From assembly GCF_000834655.1 (NCBI RefSeq), contig NZ_JXQQ01000010.1, positions 1 through 64,000 of the forward strand: 64,000 bases of DNA, read 5' to 3'. The notes beneath the pieces were generated by a model. The model made no database searches, was not told the DNA's origin, and worked only from the letters and a program-made list of their open reading frames with translations. The stretch's first letter is position 1; each line of letters begins with the position of its first letter. Positions 53,201 to 62,634 of the stretch are shown here, piece by piece. The DNA comes from Variovorax paradoxus (GTDB lineage: Bacteria > Pseudomonadota > Gammaproteobacteria > Burkholderiales > Burkholderiaceae_C). Position numbers and translations under genes: made by a program.

Positions 53201-56200
53201 CGGGGCGGCCGGTGGCCAGATCGTGTTCACGATCCCGACCCTGGGCGGGACGGGACCCACGTCGACCGGCGAGCCAAGCACGCTGCAATTTCGCGTGACG
53301 ATGCGCGGGGCGACGCGCGCCACGTTCCAGAACCGTGCGGCCGTCGATTTCTTCGATGCAGCGCGCAATGCCTTCGACGTCAGCCAGGGCAACAACACCG
53401 TCGCGGAGAACACCACCTTCCGGTTCAAGGCCGATGTCCAGGTGGTGACCAAGACGGCGGTAGCGACCGGCACCGCGACGCCGCTGACCACCGTGGCGAT
53501 CGGGCAGAACTTCGACTGGCTCGTCCAGTTGCGCAACAACGGTCCGGACAGTGCGGAGACGACGAGCTTCACTGACACCCTCCCCGCGGGGCTGGTGCTG
53601 ACGGGCCCGCCCGTCTTCACGGTCACCGGCGGCATCTTCACGCCTGCTGCGCCGACATGCACGGGGGCTGCCGGAGGACAGAACGTCAGCTGCGCGATCA
53701 CATCCATGCCCGCGAACGGCACGGCGACGGTGCGCATCCCGGTGCGCACGACGGTCGGCACCAACCCGGCCAACGGCACGCAATTGACCAACCGCGCGCA
53801 TCTGGTGACCACCGGCTCCGGTGACACCAACGGCGGGCCCGATCCGGATGCCGGCAACAACTTCAACGAAGGCAGCGTCTCGGTGCAGAGCAGCGCGCTG
53901 ACGGGCCGGGTCTACGAAGACCTCAACGGCAACGGCCAGATCGATGCCGGCGAACCAGGCATCGCAGGCGTCACGATACGCCTGACGGGCACGGACAGCT
54001 TCGGCAATCCGGTTGCACTGACCACGACGACGTCCGCGAATGGCGACTGGGCATTCACGGTGCCCGCGGGCACCTACAACGTGGTGGAAGACCAGCCTGG
54101 CACCTACCTGCCGGGCATCACCAGGGCCGGCAGCGTGACCGGTGGGGGAAGCGCCCCCGGCAACGTGCCCGCAGGCTCTTCCAACGGTCCCAACGGCTCC
54201 AACGCCAACCGCATCGACGGCATCGTGCTCGGCGTGGGCGGCACGTCGTCTGCGAACAACTTCGGCGAAGTGCGTGCGTCGAGCCTGGCGGGCCGCGTCT
54301 ACCAGGATGCCGACTACAACAACGCCGCGGGCGCGGCGGACCCGGGCATCGCCGGCGCCACGGTCACCTTGACCGGCACCGACATGTTCGGCAACCCGGT
54401 GTCGCTGACCACCACGACGGCCGCCGGTACGGGCACCTACACATTCGGCAACCTCACGCCCGGAAACTACACGCTGACCGAGACGCAGCCCGCGGCCTTC
54501 GTCGATGGCAGCGATGCGGCCGGTACCGCAGGCGGCACGGTCGGCAACGATGTCGTGAGCGCGATCGCGCTGCGTTCGAACGTCACGGCCACGGGCTACG
54601 ACTTCGGGGAGCTGCTGACCCGCATTCCGGTGCGCGTGTTCGTCGATGCGAACAACGATGGCGTGCCGCAAGGCGGCGACACGGGCATCCCGAATGTGCA
54701 GTTGCGGCTGACGGGCGCCGATGCGGCAGGCAACGCGGTCAACATCATCGCCGTGCCGACCGCGACGCCGGGCGGCTACGAGTTCCGCAACGTGCCACCG
54801 TCGGCGCCGGGCGGGTACACCATCACCGAGACGCAGCCCACCGGCTACGCGCCCGGCAAGGCCAACAACAACGGTTTCCCCGGCACGCCGCAGGGTGGCG
54901 GCAATGCCATCACCGGGGTCACCGTCGCCAGCGTGCTCACGCAGGGCGAGTACTACTTCGGTGAATTGCTGCCGGGCGGCATCTCGGGCCGCGTCTACTA
55001 CGACCGCGACGGCAGCGCCTTGCAGGGCACGCCGGCAAGCGAGCCGGGGCTCGAGGGTGTCACGATCACGTTGACCGGAACCGACGTCAATGGGCAACCG
55101 GTGTCGCAGACGACCACCACCGACGCGAGCGGCGACTACCGCTTTCCGAACCTTGCGCCGGGCAACTACACGGTGACCGAAGCGCGGCCGAGCGGCTACC
55201 TGCCGGGCATCACCCGGGCCGGCACCGTCAGCGGCGCAGGCAGCACGCCCGGCGCCGTCCCGACGGGCGGCACTGGCGTGACCAACGGGCCCAACGGCTC
55301 GACCGCCAACGCCATCCAGAACATCGTGCTGGGCGCCGCGGGCGCAGGCTCGGCCGGCAACAATTTCTCGGTCGTGCGACCGGCCAGCGTCTCGGGCTAC
55401 GTCTACGCTGACGTGGCGCCCTCCAACGGCAGCCGCGATAGCGCAGAACCGGGCATCGCCGGCACGACCGTACGCGTCACCGGGACGGATTTCCAGGGCA
55501 ATGCCGTTGACCGCACGGTGCAGACGGCCGCCGATGGCCGCTACCTGGTCGATGGAATGACACCGGGCACCTACCAGATCGACGAGACGCAGCCTGCTGG
55601 CGTGGCCGACGGCACCGAGTCGCTCGGTACGGTGGCCGGCGCGCCGCGCGGCACCGCCAATCCGGGCGCGACCAACGACCGCTTCGGCGGCCTCGCGCTG
55701 GTGTCGGAGGACATCGGCATCGACTACAACTTCGGCGAGCGCGGCGGACAGATCGCGGGCTGGGTGCATGTGGACGCCAACGACGACGGTGTGCGCCAAC
55801 CTGCGGAGGCGGGCATCCCCGGCGTGACGCTGACGCTCACGGGTCGCTCCGCGAGCGGCCTGACGGTCAACGCCACTGCGGTGACCGACGCCGGCGGCCG
55901 GTACGTCTTCACAGGGCTGCTGCCTGCGGACGCCGCGGGCTACACGATCCGGGAGACGCAGCCGGTGACCTACGCCGACGGCAAGGACGCCGTGGGCACG
56001 CTCGAAGGGACGTCAAGCGGCACGTTGGGCAACGATGTCATCGGCGCCATCGCATACCGCGGCGGCAACGGCGACAACTACAACTTCGGCGAACGCGGCG
56101 CATCGCTTGCGGGCACCGTCTACAACGACGCCAACCGCAACGGCACGCGCGAGCCGCAGGACCTGCCGATCGCGGGCGTGACGATCACGCTCACGGGCAC

Positions 56201-58319
56201 TGACGCCGCAGGGCAGCCGGTCACGCGCACCGCCGTGACCGACGCCAACGGGCGTTACGAGCTCGGCGGGCTGCCGCTGCCGGGAGCCGCAGGCTACACG
56301 GTCACGGAAACGCAGCCGTCGGGCTACGACGAAGGGATTGCCGTGCCGGGGACGTTGGGCGGCACCACCGCCGGCCCCAACCAGATCAAGGTGAACTTCA
56401 CCGGTCTGGACGCGCACGGCACCGGCTATGACTTCAACGAGCACAGCAACCAGCCTGCCTCGTTGACCGGCACCGTGTGGTTCGACCAGAACCACAACCG
56501 CAGCCGCGAATCTGGCGAGGGCCAGGGCGAAGGCTGGACGGTCGAGCTGCTGCGCTGCGCCGATGGAAGCAACGCGTGCTCGGAAACCGCGGCCACCGTG
56601 GTCTATGCGGTCACGACCAACGCGGACGGCAGCTATCGCTTCGGCGACCTCGTGCCGGGCGAGTACCGCGTGCGGTTCCGCTCGCCCGAAGGACGGCTCG
56701 TGGGCGGCGCCTGGCCCACCGATGCCGCGCAGAACGGCGCCGGCGGCCCCTATCCGACGCCGGCAGCGAGCGACCCGCGGTTCAGCATCAAGGTGCGCGT
56801 GAACCCAGGCGCCAACGTGCAGAAGCAGGACCTGCCGTACGACCCGGGCGGCGTGGTGTACGACAGCGTGAGCGGCACCCCGGTGCCCGGCGCGGTCGTG
56901 CGTCTTGTCGGACCGCCCGGTTTCGATCCGGCCCAGCACCTGCTCGACGGACGCGACAGCTACACCACCGGCCCTGGCGGTTACTACGACTTCTTCCTGC
57001 TGCCGGGCGCGCCCGCCGGGGAGTACCGGCTGGCGGTGACGCCGCCGGGCGCCTACCTGCCGTCGTCCATCTATCCGGCGGCAGCCGGCGCGCTGGGCAC
57101 GCAGTCCTGCTCGGCACCCGCCAACGGTCCGGCGCCTGCACAGACCAACCCCTGTGTGGTCAGCCCTGGTGCGGGCCTCGTGCCCGGCGCCGGGTATTAC
57201 CTGGTGTTCCAGATGCCGGGCGGCGGCGGCCAGCACGTCGTGGCCAACAACATCCCGCTCGATCCGTCGGATTCCACGCTCATCGAGTTGCGCAAGACCA
57301 CGTCGAAACTGACCGTGAAGAAGGGCGAGCTGCTGCCTTACCGCATCACTGCACGCAACACGAGAAGCAACCCGGTCCCGGGTGCTGCCGTGGTCGACAC
57401 GCTGCCGCCAGGCTTTCGCTACATCCAGGGCTCGCTGACCGTGCGTACGCTGCCAGGCGGCGTCGCGCTGCCCGTGGTGCCCCAGGTCACCGGCCGCCAG
57501 GTCGTGATGCCCGGACAGAACTTCGCGCCCAACGAGACCAAGGAGTACCTGATGGTCGCGGGCGTGGGCGTGGGCGTGGGCGAGGGCGAGTTCGTCAACC
57601 AGGTCGTCGCCACGCAAGGCGTGGGCGGGCGCGTGCTGTCGAACCTGGCCACCGCCACCGTGCGCGTGGTGCCGGACGCCTTGTTCGATTGCACCGACGT
57701 GATCGGCAAGGTCTACGACGACAAGAACGCCAACGGCTACCAGGACGACGGTGAGCCGGGCATCGCCAACGTGCGAATCGCAACGGTCAACGGCGTGCTC
57801 GTGACCACCGACGCACAGGGCCGCTACCACATCGCCTGCGCCGCGATCCCGAAGGAGGGCACCGGCAGCAACCTGGTGCTCAAGCTCGACGACCGGACGC
57901 TGCCCAGCGGTTATCGCACCACGAGCGAGAACCCGGCGGCCGAGCGCGCCACGCGCGGCAAGGTGTTGAAGATCAACTTTGGCGCCACCGTGCACCGGGT
58001 CGTGCGTCTCGCATTGCAGGGTTCGGCCTTCGAGAGCGAAGCGTCGGTGCTGCGCGCCGACCTGGTCGGCGAGCTGGATCGCACGGTGAACGCGCTGGCC
58101 GAGAAGGTCGCCGTGCTGCGCCTGGCCTACAAGGTCGCGCCCGGCGAGAGCGAGGCGCTGGCACGCCGGCGCGTGGACGCGGTGAAGGCCTCGGTGCTGG
58201 CGCGCTGGAAGCAGCTCGGCGAGCAACGCGCCGGGCGCAGCGAGCCGCCTCTCTTCAACCTGGACGTGGAGGTCGAGCTCGTCCCCGCCGGCACGCCTTC
58301 AGAAGCGCCGAAGCCATGA
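50256..58319 (+). CDS. giant exported DUF11/SdrD B-like repeat protein
   Basis: 2,687 residues. Signal peptide (about 1-51, long basic n-region, LAAGLLLTTAAHA). About seven DUF11-type domains fill roughly 60-1210 (each with xDVxVTK..PxPVxVGQ..TYTIT and VxDTLPAGL). Next come eight SdrD B-like domains (1213-2193) of the form GRVYxDxNxNG..EPGIAG, LTGTD..GNPV.TTTT and TETQPxGY. A further DUF11 lies near 2340-2470, then a last B-like unit (GKVYDDKNANGYQDDGEPGI) and a helical C-terminus (LRADLVGELDRTVNAL) that resembles part of an OmpA fold. No LPXTG, autotransporter barrel or type I signal is seen. It probably forms a long stalk outside the cell. Its stop overlaps the next start. Confidence 0.9.
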   Translation: MSNTPSTMSDAKASREFVSVARQRVLRRAAGLSACVAVLAAGLLLTTAAHAVPQVSSLIHTPAILPAGGTVTSTVTIAETDSLPIGPPGTSFTYTIPANTVYAGTGAVPVGSCTSTVAVGADGPGTLTCSGITLASGQQRAFEVLLRTRTQGTLSVTATPAGGGASETKAITVNQGADVGIAISAPATAASGATVPIVFTLTNNGPDASSGSTLTYAIPTGLSVASTGLPSGCAIAGNVLTCNVGAISATAGSNVRTITVNGTVTASAGSTVTHQPAVAPTGAIGDGVPVNNSATANTAVSAGTLLALAKSHDGGQLLVGQRFNFTLRPTFSGNAPTGVTLTDTLPANFQIAGPVNAAAGWTCAVAGQTLSCTRANIGTGGAGVALGDIVIPVVAMTAGTGVVNQATVSATGPVAGSATGSAPADVANSAADFRADKRRGWPQSNVPIGQAFDYQVGSSNLGGTRLLAGSTINLVDDLPAGVRINSVTQRDGYTCAVTKGGVPTALPADGPATVNCTRTLAADIGVDTSNGATARNGGYVIVNVTIPAVPPGDAPVVNSMCVNVALPSSAPTGGADPDANTGNDCVSLGTGVDASADYADVQVQKRVVGIGSSAANRQTAGLPITWEIEVVNRGPRPAASVAVSDTFTQVLGAGVVTQVANGATFAGTCALPAASGGAGNPALSGCSISVLPVCRTSAEPASALPLCPVIRVVATHFGDGRAVDDNTFEIANKVSALAATPADPTLDDGGRTNSATANAFFNAIADVTVTKTASPDPVPVGQLLTYTITARNQSVQQGSFSRAFDVRVVDTLPAGLMFISATANGGGTCPVQPSTTQPTGAGTTNNQLECRWDSLTRNQQQTVTVRVRPLYAVNGTTVVNTARITSVTPESNANNNQAAANAAVVVPVYDLVVTKNDDVDPVNVGDNVTYTITVSNNSASTAEGVRLVDSLPLPGPGGEAAPTLVAVTAPAGTSYVLNGAAIGAAGGQIVFTIPTLGGTGPTSTGEPSTLQFRVTMRGATRATFQNRAAVDFFDAARNAFDVSQGNNTVAENTTFRFKADVQVVTKTAVATGTATPLTTVAIGQNFDWLVQLRNNGPDSAETTSFTDTLPAGLVLTGPPVFTVTGGIFTPAAPTCTGAAGGQNVSCAITSMPANGTATVRIPVRTTVGTNPANGTQLTNRAHLVTTGSGDTNGGPDPDAGNNFNEGSVSVQSSALTGRVYEDLNGNGQIDAGEPGIAGVTIRLTGTDSFGNPVALTTTTSANGDWAFTVPAGTYNVVEDQPGTYLPGITRAGSVTGGGSAPGNVPAGSSNGPNGSNANRIDGIVLGVGGTSSANNFGEVRASSLAGRVYQDADYNNAAGAADPGIAGATVTLTGTDMFGNPVSLTTTTAAGTGTYTFGNLTPGNYTLTETQPAAFVDGSDAAGTAGGTVGNDVVSAIALRSNVTATGYDFGELLTRIPVRVFVDANNDGVPQGGDTGIPNVQLRLTGADAAGNAVNIIAVPTATPGGYEFRNVPPSAPGGYTITETQPTGYAPGKANNNGFPGTPQGGGNAITGVTVASVLTQGEYYFGELLPGGISGRVYYDRDGSALQGTPASEPGLEGVTITLTGTDVNGQPVSQTTTTDASGDYRFPNLAPGNYTVTEARPSGYLPGITRAGTVSGAGSTPGAVPTGGTGVTNGPNGSTANAIQNIVLGAAGAGSAGNNFSVVRPASVSGYVYADVAPSNGSRDSAEPGIAGTTVRVTGTDFQGNAVDRTVQTAADGRYLVDGMTPGTYQIDETQPAGVADGTESLGTVAGAPRGTANPGATNDRFGGLALVSEDIGIDYNFGERGGQIAGWVHVDANDDGVRQPAEAGIPGVTLTLTGRSASGLTVNATAVTDAGGRYVFTGLLPADAAGYTIRETQPVTYADGKDAVGTLEGTSSGTLGNDVIGAIAYRGGNGDNYNFGERGASLAGTVYNDANRNGTREPQDLPIAGVTITLTGTDAAGQPVTRTAVTDANGRYELGGLPLPGAAGYTVTETQPSGYDEGIAVPGTLGGTTAGPNQIKVNFTGLDAHGTGYDFNEHSNQPASLTGTVWFDQNHNRSRESGEGQGEGWTVELLRCADGSNACSETAATVVYAVTTNADGSYRFGDLVPGEYRVRFRSPEGRLVGGAWPTDAAQNGAGGPYPTPAASDPRFSIKVRVNPGANVQKQDLPYDPGGVVYDSVSGTPVPGAVVRLVGPPGFDPAQHLLDGRDSYTTGPGGYYDFFLLPGAPAGEYRLAVTPPGAYLPSSIYPAAAGALGTQSCSAPANGPAPAQTNPCVVSPGAGLVPGAGYYLVFQMPGGGGQHVVANNIPLDPSDSTLIELRKTTSKLTVKKGELLPYRITARNTRSNPVPGAAVVDTLPPGFRYIQGSLTVRTLPGGVALPVVPQVTGRQVVMPGQNFAPNETKEYLMVAGVGVGVGEGEFVNQVVATQGVGGRVLSNLATATVRVVPDALFDCTDVIGKVYDDKNANGYQDDGEPGIANVRIATVNGVLVTTDAQGRYHIACAAIPKEGTGSNLVLKLDDRTLPSGYRTTSENPAAERATRGKVLKINFGATVHRVVRLALQGSAFESEASVLRADLVGELDRTVNALAEKVAVLRLAYKVAPGESEALARRRVDAVKASVLARWKQLGEQRAGRSEPPLFNLDVEVELVPAGTPSEAPKP
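53895..56834 (+). repeat. eight SdrD B-like coding repeats
   Basis: Tandem units beginning near 53895, 54278, 54613, 54976, 55381, 55749, 56101 and 56457, each about 330-405 bp. They share the protein motifs GxVYxDxN, PGIAGVTxxLTGTD and YTxTETQPxGY but have diverged at the DNA level, so they arose by old duplications and are unlikely to recombine often. Two further divergent units follow at about 56835 and 57690. Confidence 0.85.
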
Positions 58320-61300
58320 CGCGACGTCCTCACACCGCCACCACCCGTCCAGCGACATCGAATCCGATCCAGCGAGTCGACATGAGAAAAAAGCTTCCGA
58401 AGCGCATGGCCGTGGCCACCGCCGTGACCGCCGCCTGTTTCAGCATGGGATGGGCCGCGGCGCAAGAAACCGCTGTCCGGGGCCGCATGCTCGATCGCGC
58501 CACCGCGGACTCGCGCGCGGTGCAGATCAACGGCGAACGCCAACTGCCTTCGGGCAGCGAGCGCGAACTGCCCAAGGCTACCTTCGTGCTCGGCGACGAC
58601 CGCGCTGCAGTGAGCGTGAACGCGCCGGCCCAAGGATCCGCCGCACAGCCCGCCGAGCGCAGCGATGTGGGCACGCCGCACTTCGAGTCGGGCGACGACA
58701 GGTTGAGCGCCTCGGAGCGCGCGCAGCTCGATCGCATCGCCGATCAGGTCAAGGGCCGCGAGGGGCTGCGATTCGAGGTCGTTGGACACACCGACACGCA
58801 GCCGCTGAGCGCCAAGGCGCGCGCGCGATTTGCCGACAACCGTGCGTTGGGTCTCGCGCGCGCTCAGCAGGTCGCGGGGTATCTCACGCAGCGTCTGGGC
58901 CTGCCTCAAGCGGCGGCTTCTGCGCTCTCGCGCGGACCGGACCAGCCCGTGGCGACGCCCGCCGACGATCGAAAGAACTGGGCGTCCAATCGCCGCGTCG
59001 AAGTCCGCGTGTATTGGCGCGATGCCGTGGCCACCGCGCCAATGCCCGCGCCGGCGAGCAATCCGGGCGTGTGCCGCACCTTCACAGCCTTCGGAACGGA
59101 CGATGCACCGTTGCGGCTGAGCGTGGACGGGCAGTTGCTCTCCGCCGACGGCAGGCAGTCCGTGGGCGACGGAACCACGAGCGCCGACCGCCAGCGCTGC
59201 GTGGACGTACAGCTCGAGCGCAATCAGCTGCGCCTGCAGTACGACAACCTGTCCCAGCCGCGACGGCTGAGCGCCAGTGCGTGGCCCACCACCGTGGTGG
59301 CAGGCGACACCGTGCGCTTTGCGGGCTACAGCAACTACCTGCTGTTCACCAGCCAGGCGGAGTTGCGTGTCTACACGGCCAATGACGCGATGCAGCGGCG
59401 CCTCTTGGCCACGGTGGCGCTGGACGCGGGCCTGCGCGGCGAATGGAAGGTGCCCGATGGCCTGCTGGATCGACTGGCGGAAGGCGCGAGCGGCAAGCTG
59501 TACTACCGCGTGCGCGTGTACGACCGCCAGGGCCGGTTCGACGAGACCGACGACCTCTCGCTCACGCTCGTTCAGCGTCACAAGCCCGAGGCCGGCCCGG
59601 CGATCGATCCAGAGCGCGAGCTGCTGCGCGGCTACGGCAACAACAACGTCGCCATCGCCAACATCCCGCTGAGCGCCGGCACCGTCACCGCGAGCGGCGC
59701 GGCCATCCGCCCGGGCGAGCAGGTGCGCGCGCTGGGCTTTGCGGTGCCTGTGGACGACAACGGACGCTTTGTCTTCCAGCAGCTGGTGCCGCGGCGCGTG
59801 CAGACCGGCGAGATCGCCGTGACCGATGCGCAGGGGGTCACGCGCGCCTACCGCCGCGACTTCGATTTGCCGTCGAGCGACTGGTTCTTCGTCGGGCAGG
59901 CCGACCTCACCGTGGGCAGCAACAGCGTGAGCGGTCCGGCCGCGATCATGACCAACGACAAGAACCGCTATGGCGGCGGTGGCTGGAGCGAAGGGCGCAT
60001 AGCGGGTTATGCCAAGGGGCAGCTCAACGACCGTTGGACCCTGACCGCGAGCGTCGATACGGAGGAGCGCCCGCTCAAGGAGCTGTTTCGCAACCTCGAT
60101 CGCAAGGACCCGACCTCCCTGTTCCGGCGATTCGATCCGGAGGACTCCTGGAGCACCTTCGGCGACGACTCGACCACCATCGAGGATGCGCCCACGCAAG
60201 GCCGCTTCTATCTGCGCGTGGACGACGGCCGCTCTCAGGCCATGTGGGGCAACTTCAAGCTCAACTTCGGCGACACCGAACTCACCCGCGTCAGCCGCGG
60301 CCTCTACGGGTTCTACGGCCGCTACCTCGGCGAGCAGTCGACTTCGTTCGGCGAGGCACGCCTCAAGATCGACGCCTACGCGGCCGAACCCGGGACCCTT
60401 GCGGCCCGCGAGGAATTCCGCGGCACAGGCGGGTCGCTGTACTACCTGCGCAACCAGGACATCACACGCGGTGCCGAGCGACTGAGCATCGAGATCCGGG
60501 ATCGCGATTCCGGCTTCGTCCTCAAGCGGACCCAGCTCGTGCCCAGCTCGGACTACGAGATCGACTACCTGCAAGGCCGCGTGCTGCTGTCGTCGCCGCT
60601 GTCCAGTCTCTCGGACGACGGCTCGCTGGTTCGTGCCGGGGGACTCACCGGGATGCCTGCCTACCTGGTGGTGGACTACGAATACACGCCCATCGCCAGT
60701 TCATTGGACACGCTGGCCGTCGGCGGCCGGGTGTCGTGGTGGGCCAACGACCATGTGGGCGTCGGCGTCACGGCATCGCGCCAGGACCAGATCGGCGGCG
60801 ACCAGAGACTGGCGGGGGCAGACATCACGCTGCGCAAGACCGAGAGCACCTACCTCAAAGGCGAGTTCGCGCGCAGCAAGGGCCCTGGGACCGCACAGCT
60901 CGATTCGCTCGACGGCGGCTTCAGCTTCACGGGCCGCAACGGTTCGGTGGGCAGCACCTTCGGAAGCAGTCTCGGGAACGGCCCCACCGGCAATGCCAGC
61001 GCATGGCGGCTCGAAGGCCAGGCAGACCTGGGCGACTTCGAGATCCGTGGCGGCGGACGCGTGAGCGCCTATGCGCAGTCGCGGGATGCGGGCTTTTCCG
61101 CACCGGGGCAATATGCAAGCAACGCCACACGACAGGTGGGCGTGCAGGCCACGGTACCGTTCGGCGAGAAGGGCGAAAACGGCGAACTTCGGGTCAAGGC
61201 CGATCGCCGCGACGAGCGCGACGGCTACAACGCAAGCGTGCTGGATGCCCAGTACGCGGTGGCACTGTCGCGGGATTGGAAGCTCGGCCTGGGCCTGCGC

Positions 61301-62632
61301 TACGACGACAAGACCGGCGATGCGCTGATCACCAGCCCGTCTTTGCCCACCTCGCAGGCCGTGGAGGGCGAGCGGGCCGATGCCACGGTCCAATTGGAGT
61401 ACACCGGCAACGATCAATGGAGCCTCTACGGCTTCGCACAGAAGACGCTGCGCCGCACGGGCACGCGCCTGGACAACGACCGCCTGGGCGTGGGCGGGCG
61501 CTATCGCGTGAACGACAAGCTGGCATTGCGTGGCGAAGTGTCCACTGGCGATGGCGGCCTAGCAGGCAAGGCGGGCGTCGATTACCAGTACGACGACCGC
61601 TCCAACCTCTACGTCACCTACGCAGCCGACACCGGCCGCACGGACGAGAACCTGATCGGTCGCGGTGGAAGTCTTGTGACCGGCGTGCGCTCGCGCGTGG
61701 GCGACGGGCTGACGCTGTTCACCGAGCATCGGCAGGCCACCGGCACGCAGCCCGGCCTCACGCATGCCTACGGCGTGCAGTACGCGCCCGATACACGGTG
61801 GACATTCGGCGTCAACTTCGAGAATGGCTGGATCGGCGCGGAGACGCTCGGCGTCACGAAGCGCGAAGCGATCGCCTTCACCACGGGCTATTCGAGCGAG
61901 CGTCTCAAGTACAGCGGCGGACTGGAGTACCGCAAGGATCGCACGGCGGTCGAGTCCCGCACGAGCTGGCTCGTGAAGAACTCGTTCACGTGGAAGGTCA
62001 ATGAGGACGCGCGCTGGATCGGCAAGTTCAACTGGGCGGACAGCGACAGCACGAGCGGCAGTCTGGCTGCGGCCAAGTACACCGAAGCCATGCTCGGCTA
62101 CGGACTGCGCCCGACGATGGACGACCGATTGAACCTGCTGTTCAAGTACACGTACCTCTACGACCTGTCGTCTCCGGGCCAGGTGGTGTCGGCGGGCGGA
62201 CTCGATTCGAATCTGGGCGCGGTCTCCACCACGGGCATCGACTACCAGCAGCGCAGCCACGTGTTCGCCATCGATGCAACCTGGGACGTCAACGAACGCT
62301 GGACGGTGGGAGGCAAGTACGCGTGGCGCCGCGGCGAACTGCGTGCGAGTCGCGATAATTCCTCGCCTTGGTTCAAGAGCTCCGCGGAACTTGCGGTGCT
62401 GCGCATCGACTGGAAGCTCGTGCGCAATTGGGACTGGATGGTCGAATGGCGCACGCTGCGCGCAAAGGAACTCAAGGACCGCAAGAGTGGCTTCCTCACG
62501 GCTGCCTATTACCATGTGAACGAGAACCTCAAGGTCGGCGTGGGCTACAACTTCACCGACTACTCGGACAACCTCACGGACATGAGCTACCGCAGCAAGG
62601 GCTGGTTCCTGAACGTGCTCGGCAAGTTCTGA
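58316..62632 (+). CDS. OmpA-domain outer membrane beta-barrel protein, partner of the giant protein
   Basis: 1,438 residues from ATG 58316, which overlaps the previous stop (ATGA). The signal peptide (RKKLPKR then MAVATAVTAACFSMGWAAAQ) better fits a start at ATG 58382. An OmpA-like peptidoglycan-binding domain follows (about 120-235, FEVVGHTDTQ with NRALGLARAQQVAGYL and NRRVEV). The middle has two Ig-like beta domains (about 300-540) ending near YRRDFDLPSSDWFFVGQADL. From about residue 540 to the end alternate amphipathic strands and turns suggest a large barrel (20 or more strands). The last residue is Phe in LNVLGKF, the usual signal for the BAM machinery. It may anchor, export or gate the giant protein. 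Confidence 0.88.
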   Translation: MTRRPHTATTRPATSNPIQRVDMRKKLPKRMAVATAVTAACFSMGWAAAQETAVRGRMLDRATADSRAVQINGERQLPSGSERELPKATFVLGDDRAAVSVNAPAQGSAAQPAERSDVGTPHFESGDDRLSASERAQLDRIADQVKGREGLRFEVVGHTDTQPLSAKARARFADNRALGLARAQQVAGYLTQRLGLPQAAASALSRGPDQPVATPADDRKNWASNRRVEVRVYWRDAVATAPMPAPASNPGVCRTFTAFGTDDAPLRLSVDGQLLSADGRQSVGDGTTSADRQRCVDVQLERNQLRLQYDNLSQPRRLSASAWPTTVVAGDTVRFAGYSNYLLFTSQAELRVYTANDAMQRRLLATVALDAGLRGEWKVPDGLLDRLAEGASGKLYYRVRVYDRQGRFDETDDLSLTLVQRHKPEAGPAIDPERELLRGYGNNNVAIANIPLSAGTVTASGAAIRPGEQVRALGFAVPVDDNGRFVFQQLVPRRVQTGEIAVTDAQGVTRAYRRDFDLPSSDWFFVGQADLTVGSNSVSGPAAIMTNDKNRYGGGGWSEGRIAGYAKGQLNDRWTLTASVDTEERPLKELFRNLDRKDPTSLFRRFDPEDSWSTFGDDSTTIEDAPTQGRFYLRVDDGRSQAMWGNFKLNFGDTELTRVSRGLYGFYGRYLGEQSTSFGEARLKIDAYAAEPGTLAAREEFRGTGGSLYYLRNQDITRGAERLSIEIRDRDSGFVLKRTQLVPSSDYEIDYLQGRVLLSSPLSSLSDDGSLVRAGGLTGMPAYLVVDYEYTPIASSLDTLAVGGRVSWWANDHVGVGVTASRQDQIGGDQRLAGADITLRKTESTYLKGEFARSKGPGTAQLDSLDGGFSFTGRNGSVGSTFGSSLGNGPTGNASAWRLEGQADLGDFEIRGGGRVSAYAQSRDAGFSAPGQYASNATRQVGVQATVPFGEKGENGELRVKADRRDERDGYNASVLDAQYAVALSRDWKLGLGLRYDDKTGDALITSPSLPTSQAVEGERADATVQLEYTGNDQWSLYGFAQKTLRRTGTRLDNDRLGVGGRYRVNDKLALRGEVSTGDGGLAGKAGVDYQYDDRSNLYVTYAADTGRTDENLIGRGGSLVTGVRSRVGDGLTLFTEHRQATGTQPGLTHAYGVQYAPDTRWTFGVNFENGWIGAETLGVTKREAIAFTTGYSSERLKYSGGLEYRKDRTAVESRTSWLVKNSFTWKVNEDARWIGKFNWADSDSTSGSLAAAKYTEAMLGYGLRPTMDDRLNLLFKYTYLYDLSSPGQVVSAGGLDSNLGAVSTTGIDYQQRSHVFAIDATWDVNERWTVGGKYAWRRGELRASRDNSSPWFKSSAELAVLRIDWKLVRNWDWMVEWRTLRAKELKDRKSGFLTAAYYHVNENLKVGVGYNFTDYSDNLTDMSYRSKGWFLNVLGKF

Positions 62633-62634
62633 CC

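Noticed and set aside
50946..55799. 1,617-residue open frame opposite the giant gene
   Set aside because: It mirrors the repeats of the + strand gene and is His/Arg/Val-rich shadow sequence caused by high GC; no domains or ribosome site.
53895..56834. CRISPR-like or satellite array
   Set aside because: The repeats are long, in-frame protein repeats diverged at DNA level; no short constant repeats with spacers.
56013..58226. 737-residue open frame opposite the giant gene
   Set aside because: Same reason: compositional shadow of the repeat protein.
58127..60574. 815-residue open frame opposite the OmpA-barrel gene
   Set aside because: Shadow of a well-supported gene; no protein motifs.
59443..62004. 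853-residue frame in another phase of the OmpA-barrel gene
   Set aside because: Arg/Gly/Pro-rich third-phase reading with no fold-like pattern.
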